Assembly (NCBI GenBank): GCA_022448425.1
Contig: JAKVCY010000017.1
Span: 1-64,000, forward strand
Length of the DNA stretch: 64,000 nucleotides
Reading direction: 5' to 3'
Source of the DNA: Thalassotalea sp.
Lineage (GTDB): Bacteria > Pseudomonadota > Gammaproteobacteria > Enterobacterales > Alteromonadaceae
Positions 60,435 to 64,000 of this stretch are shown here, piece after piece (the first letter of the stretch is position 1; every line of letters starts with the position of its first letter). A program made the translations under genes and the position numbers. The notes below the pieces were generated by a model. The model was not told where the DNA came from. It ran no database searches and saw only the letters and a list, made by a program, of their open reading frames with translations.

Positions 60435-61389
60435 AGCCTTCAATTCGAGTAATAGTTTTACAGTCCTTAATCCAGGAATGCTTTGCACCGTGCAAGATAG
60501 CGGACGGTTTAAGCAGGCACACTTGGGTATTACCAATGGTGGTCCAGCCGATAAATATGCCTATAAGCTCGCTAATAAGCTGTTAGCAAATAAGGATAAC
60601 GTAGCAACATTAGAACTCAGTTTTGGTGGCTTGGAACTACAGGCAAATTGTCATACATCGATTGCCGTTACTGGCGCTGACGTACCCTTTTCTATCAACG
60701 GTCAGGTTAAGACTAATTGGCAAAGTCACAAGGTAGCACCGAATGACATAATAGAATTTGGCTATGCCAACGAAGGTTGCCGCATTTACGTAGCGGTAGC
60801 AGATGGTTTCAAGGTCAGCCCTCAATTTGGCAGTGTCTCCACTGTAGTTCGCGAAAAGATCGGGGGAATTAATGGTGAGCCCTTAAGGGCGGGACAACAA
60901 CTTATAGTATCAGAAACAGAAGCGCGACCGCTATTACGTTTATGCGAAACTCAAATACCAACCTACAAAGATGAAATTACACTTCGAGTCGTTACCGGCT
61001 ATCAAGCTTCAGAATTTGGTCGGGTACAGCTCAATAAGTTTTTCAGTAGCGTATACGAAGTTAGCCAACAAAGTGATCGCATGGGTTACCGTTTAGTTGG
61101 CCCATCGATTAAGTCAGACATATCACAAATGTATTCAGAAGGAATTAGCCAAGGTGCTATTCAGGTGCCACCTGATGGTCAACCAATAGTGCTGGGAAAT
61201 GACCGACAAACTATTGGTGGATATCCAAAAGTCGGTTCTGTTTTATCACTCGATTTAGACCGACTCATGCAATGTACGGCAGGTAATAAAGTTAACTTTG
61301 AATCTATTAGCATTCATTTAGCCCATAACTTGTTGCTGCTAGCTAAACAGCTAATTGACCAAGCTAAGTTAATTCAGGTACCAAGTTGA
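60424..61389 (+). CDS. pxpC: 5-oxoprolinase subunit C (biotin-independent AHS2 family)
   Basis: This AHS2-type subunit has the signature LCTVQDSGRFKQAHLGITNG, then GPADKYAYKLANKLL and LELSFGGLELQ, and the C-terminal IQVPPDGQPIVLGNDRQTIG, GGYPKVGSV. The start is set by GGGAGG five bases before a TTG at 60424, giving 321 residues and an 11-bp overlap with pxpB. A TTG at 60406 would lie before that Shine-Dalgarno. It completes the pxpABC complex, which acts in the cytosol on 5-oxoproline. Confidence 0.94.
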   Translation: MSTKAFNSSNSFTVLNPGMLCTVQDSGRFKQAHLGITNGGPADKYAYKLANKLLANKDNVATLELSFGGLELQANCHTSIAVTGADVPFSINGQVKTNWQSHKVAPNDIIEFGYANEGCRIYVAVADGFKVSPQFGSVSTVVREKIGGINGEPLRAGQQLIVSETEARPLLRLCETQIPTYKDEITLRVVTGYQASEFGRVQLNKFFSSVYEVSQQSDRMGYRLVGPSIKSDISQMYSEGISQGAIQVPPDGQPIVLGNDRQTIGGYPKVGSVLSLDLDRLMQCTAGNKVNFESISIHLAHNLLLLAKQLIDQAKLIQVPS

Positions 61390-61516
61390 TTCAAGTGCCA
61401 AGCTTACTGAAGCACAGTGAACTTAAGAATAATGAACTTTAAGTGTATGGCTAACGTTTCATCTATACATTTGATTAGAGCGCATTGAATAAACAAATAA
61501 TATTAAGGTAACTCAA

Positions 61517-62044
61517 ATGACAGACACACCATTAAAATACTTCGCCTATGGTTCAAACAAATCGCTTGCAAGACTGCAACAGCGTGTGCCTAGTGCAGAG
61601 TTCCTTGGGTTATATTCACTTAAATCACATCAACTTACGTTTCACAATGAAGGTGTCGATGGTTCTGGCAAGTGCGACGCTTTCGAAACAGGCAATGACA
61701 ACGATATTGTTTACGGTGCCTTATTCAACATGCACATTAAAGACAAACCAACCCTAGACAAAGCCGAAGACCTCGGCACCCGATATAACATCAAAACTGT
61801 TACAGTTTATCGAGAAGATGACAGCCTAGTAAATTTGCCTCAAAAGGAGGAGGCGTTTATGTATTATGGTTTGTGTTTAGAGCCGTCCTTAAAACCATTT
61901 TCATGGTACTTAAACCACGTTGTTATAGGTGCAAAAGAGATCAACTCGCCAAGTGATTATCTAGCGCTACTTGAAGCTATTGAAGCTACCGAAGATCCAA
62001 ATACTGAACGACACCACAAAGAATTTTCGATACATCGTAGGTAA
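61517..62044 (+). CDS. Gamma-glutamylcyclotransferase family protein
   Basis: This 175-residue protein has the GGCT/AIG2-like fold: YFAYGSNKSLARLQQRVPSA with the substrate loop YGSN (residues 11-14), a FHNEGVDGSGKCDAF strand, VYGALFNMHIKDKPTLDKAE with a candidate catalytic acid, and YNIKTVTVY. Such enzymes turn gamma-glutamyl amino acids or peptides into 5-oxoproline. Location 127 bp after pxpC, which hydrolyses 5-oxoproline, supports that role. TAAGGTAAC precedes the ATG at 61517. Confidence 0.82.
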   Translation: MTDTPLKYFAYGSNKSLARLQQRVPSAEFLGLYSLKSHQLTFHNEGVDGSGKCDAFETGNDNDIVYGALFNMHIKDKPTLDKAEDLGTRYNIKTVTVYREDDSLVNLPQKEEAFMYYGLCLEPSLKPFSWYLNHVVIGAKEINSPSDYLALLEAIEATEDPNTERHHKEFSIHRR

Positions 62045-62068
62045 AGCTAGGAGCTGTAACGAGGGGAA

Positions 62069-63520
62069 TTAAATCCCCCCCATGCATAGATACTTAAGTT
62101 CCATATAGTCATCTAAGCCATACTTCGAACCTTCTCGTCCGCTTCCGGATTGCTTAACGCCACCAAATGGCGCAGCTGCATTTGAGATGATCCCTTCGTT
62201 AATTGCTACCATGCCAAAATCGAGCGATTCCGCTATGCGCCATACTCTACCGATATCTCGCGCGTAAAAATAAGCAGCTAAACCATATTCCGTCGCATTC
62301 GCCATAGCTATTACTTCTTCTTCGGTATCAAAAGGAATAATAGGTGATACAGGACCAAATATTTCATTTCGTGCAATCGGCATGTCATTAGTGACATTAG
62401 TCAGTATTGTTGGCTGATAGAAGGTATCACCGAGCTCGCCTGATTCACCGCCAAGCATGAGTGACGCTCCATCCGATATTGAAGCTTTAACTAGTGCATC
62501 AACGTCGGCAACGGCTTTACTTGAAATTATGGGGCCAACATTGACACCGTCTTTCATGCCATTACCCATCGCTAGCTTTTGTACCGCGCTAACAAATTTC
62601 TCAGTAAACGTTTCCTGCACATCACGATGAACGAATATTCGATTGGTACACACGCAAGTTTGACCTGCATTGCGATATTTAGAGACTAAAGCGCCCTCCA
62701 CTGCTGCGTCAATATCCGCGTCGTCAAACACGATAAAAGGTGCATTACCACCAAGCTCCATCGACACCTTTTTAACCGTCGTTGCGCATTGCGCGATGAG
62801 CTGCTTTCCAACTGCCGTAGAACCCGTGAAGGTAAATTTCGCAACATCAGGGTGTTGAGTTAACACTTTTCCTATACCGATTGCATCATCACCCACAACA
62901 ATATTAAAGACACCTGATGGAATACCAGCCCTTTCAGCTAATTCTGCCATCGCCAACGCAGATAACGGTGTTTGTGAGGCAGGACGACCAACAAATGTGC
63001 AGCCAGCGGCTAGTGCCGCAGCCGCTTTCCTCGCAATCATTGCATTAGGAAAATTCCATGGTGTAATAGACGCTACCACGCCTACAGGTTGCTTAATAAC
63101 AACTATTCGTTTATCACCAGCAAGCGCAGGAATAGTATCTCCGTATACCCGCTTCCCTTCCTCAGCGAACCATTCAATATAAGAAGCTCCATAAGCTATT
63201 TCCCCTTTTGCTTCTGCTAAAGGTTTACCTTGTTCTAACGTTAAAATTTTAGCCAAGTCACCTTGGTGAGCCATCATCAAGTCAAACCATTTACGCATCA
63301 GATTGGCGCGTTCAGTGGCCGATTTCGAAGACCATAGTTTTAGCGCTTTTTTCGCTGACTCTACTGCATAGTTTGCGTCTGTAACTGAAGCATCAGAAAC
63401 CGATGCCACTTTCTCGCCAGTTGCAGGATTGGTAACCGTAATTTTACTGTCACCTTCTCGCCATTGACCGTCGATATAAGAATGAGTTTTTATTAAGTCT
63501 TTATCTTTAATAATATCCAT
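62069..63520 (-). CDS. gabD: NAD(P)-dependent succinate-semialdehyde dehydrogenase-like enzyme
   Basis: This 483-residue aldehyde dehydrogenase is of the GabD type: [40 protein letters not shown] (catalytic Asn), [16 protein letters not shown] (catalytic Glu) and [15 protein letters not shown] with nucleophile Cys289. The usual KPAS motif that anchors the cofactor reads GRPAS: Lys is replaced by Arg179 and the residue before by Gly178. Succinate semialdehyde is the probable substrate by similarity. It converges with the cyclotransferase gene. Confidence 0.88.
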   Translation of the reverse strand: MDIIKDKDLIKTHSYIDGQWREGDSKITVTNPATGEKVASVSDASVTDANYAVESAKKALKLWSSKSATERANLMRKWFDLMMAHQGDLAKILTLEQGKPLAEAKGEIAYGASYIEWFAEEGKRVYGDTIPALAGDKRIVVIKQPVGVVASITPWNFPNAMIARKAAAALAAGCTFVGRPASQTPLSALAMAELAERAGIPSGVFNIVVGDDAIGIGKVLTQHPDVAKFTFTGSTAVGKQLIAQCATTVKKVSMELGGNAPFIVFDDADIDAAVEGALVSKYRNAGQTCVCTNRIFVHRDVQETFTEKFVSAVQKLAMGNGMKDGVNVGPIISSKAVADVDALVKASISDGASLMLGGESGELGDTFYQPTILTNVTNDMPIARNEIFGPVSPIIPFDTEEEVIAMANATEYGLAAYFYARDIGRVWRIAESLDFGMVAINEGIISNAAAPFGGVKQSGSGREGSKYGLDDYMELKYLCMGGI

Positions 63521-63815
63521 AATGATCTCTTAATGATTGGGTAAAAAGTTATAGCAAACTATTTTTTTGAGGTAACTTTTTACCTGACAGTTAATGCCAG
63601 ACAGTTATTTACAGATAGTCGATTGCTTTAAAATCACCACAAACTAAAAGATGAGTTAAAACAAAGTTGTCAGCATACTGGAGTTTGTTAATTTCTTGAG
63701 GAAAATTATCTTGCTCAAATAATCTAACTGACTAATGCAACATTGTTGATCGCTATTTACCTGTATCTCGTAATCGACAATAATTACTCACATCAAACAA
63801 AACGAAATCCCACTC

Positions 63816-64000
63816 GTGACTAAAACAAGCGTAATTCTTTCTATTAACGACTTAGCTGCGTACGCAGATTATTCATTCCTAACAAAATTAAAAGCCGATC
63901 CACAGAGTTCAGACTATGGGGATGACCACAACCCAAGACAAGTCTTTAGTGGACACTTTGTGCCAGTAAAACCAACACCATTGCCAGAACCTGAGTATAT
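63816..64000 (+). CDS. N-terminal fragment, possibly SelO (UPF0061)-like protein
   Basis: A frame beginning with GTG at 63816 stays open to the window edge (61 codons). It reads VILSINDLAAYADYSFLTKL and then PRQVFSGHFVPVKPTPLPEP. The RQV...PTPLPEP pattern resembles the N-terminus of SelO-type protein AMP transferases. With only the start visible and no upstream ATG or strong Shine-Dalgarno, the assignment is tentative. Confidence 0.45.
   Translation, partial: MTKTSVILSINDLAAYADYSFLTKLKADPQSSDYGDDHNPRQVFSGHFVPVKPTPLPEPEY

Overview
The window looks like a stretch of chromosome from an AT-rich marine gammaproteobacterium, most likely an alteromonad of the Colwellia/Thalassotalea type. The pointers are the gene order ftsK-lolA-rarA-crcB-serS next to lrp/ald-trxB-aat-bpt-infA and clpA-clpS/cspD, a dimeric plus a monomeric NADP-isocitrate dehydrogenase close together (known from cold-adapted Colwellia), leucine dehydrogenase, and frequent TTG/GTG starts. 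The genus is inferred, not proven. No rRNA, tRNA, CRISPR array, phage or intact insertion sequence was seen.

Layout. 1-6.8 kb: a cut-off C-terminus, a CHK-type phosphotransferase, a YdjA-like nitroreductase, a DoxX protein, sppA, ansA, a flavodoxin-like protein and a YaeR-like VOC protein. 6.8-12.8 kb: an accessory zone of small minus-strand genes (zinc ribbons, GyrI-like, PspC, SIMPL, GNAT, lipoprotein, membrane proteins) mixed with decayed genes: a frameshifted VOC gene, a gene with three -1 frameshifts and a possible transposase remnant. 13-19.8 kb: a DUF349 coiled-coil protein with YeaC and a zinc-ribbon membrane protein, an AGCS amino acid symporter, an M14 carboxypeptidase and a thioredoxin-like protein. 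19.9-34.2 kb: conserved housekeeping genes for tRNA charging, fluoride export, replication restart, lipoprotein trafficking, chromosome segregation, alanine catabolism and thioredoxin recycling, plus nearly the whole bacterial N-degron pathway (aat, bpt, clpS, clpA). 34.3-40.3 kb: icd and idh flanking an SGNH hydrolase, a nonsense-disrupted periplasmic binding protein gene and a LysE exporter.

40.3-48.3 kb is the most interesting unit. It is a five-gene operon: membrane-fusion adaptor, ABC ATPase, double-FtsX permease, sigma-54-dependent response regulator and histidine kinase. Upstream lies a good sigma-54 promoter (GG-N10-GC) with two related 20-bp palindromes placed where enhancer sites belong. 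The simplest reading is a self-regulated, envelope-signal-responsive efflux system.

48.4-57.4 kb: rluE, a DUF3667 pseudogene with four in-frame stops, nudJ-mnmA-hflD-purB, the ribosomal oxygenase roxA, a GNAT gene, a DUF4826 gene and leucine dehydrogenase with a LiuR-like operator. 57.5-64 kb: a secreted protein with a sorting-tail-like C-terminus, a heptanucleotide tandem repeat, 5-oxoprolinase pxpABC followed by a gamma-glutamylcyclotransferase-like gene (5-oxoproline formation and hydrolysis side by side), a succinate-semialdehyde dehydrogenase-like enzyme with an unusual cofactor-site residue, and the start of a possible SelO-like gene.
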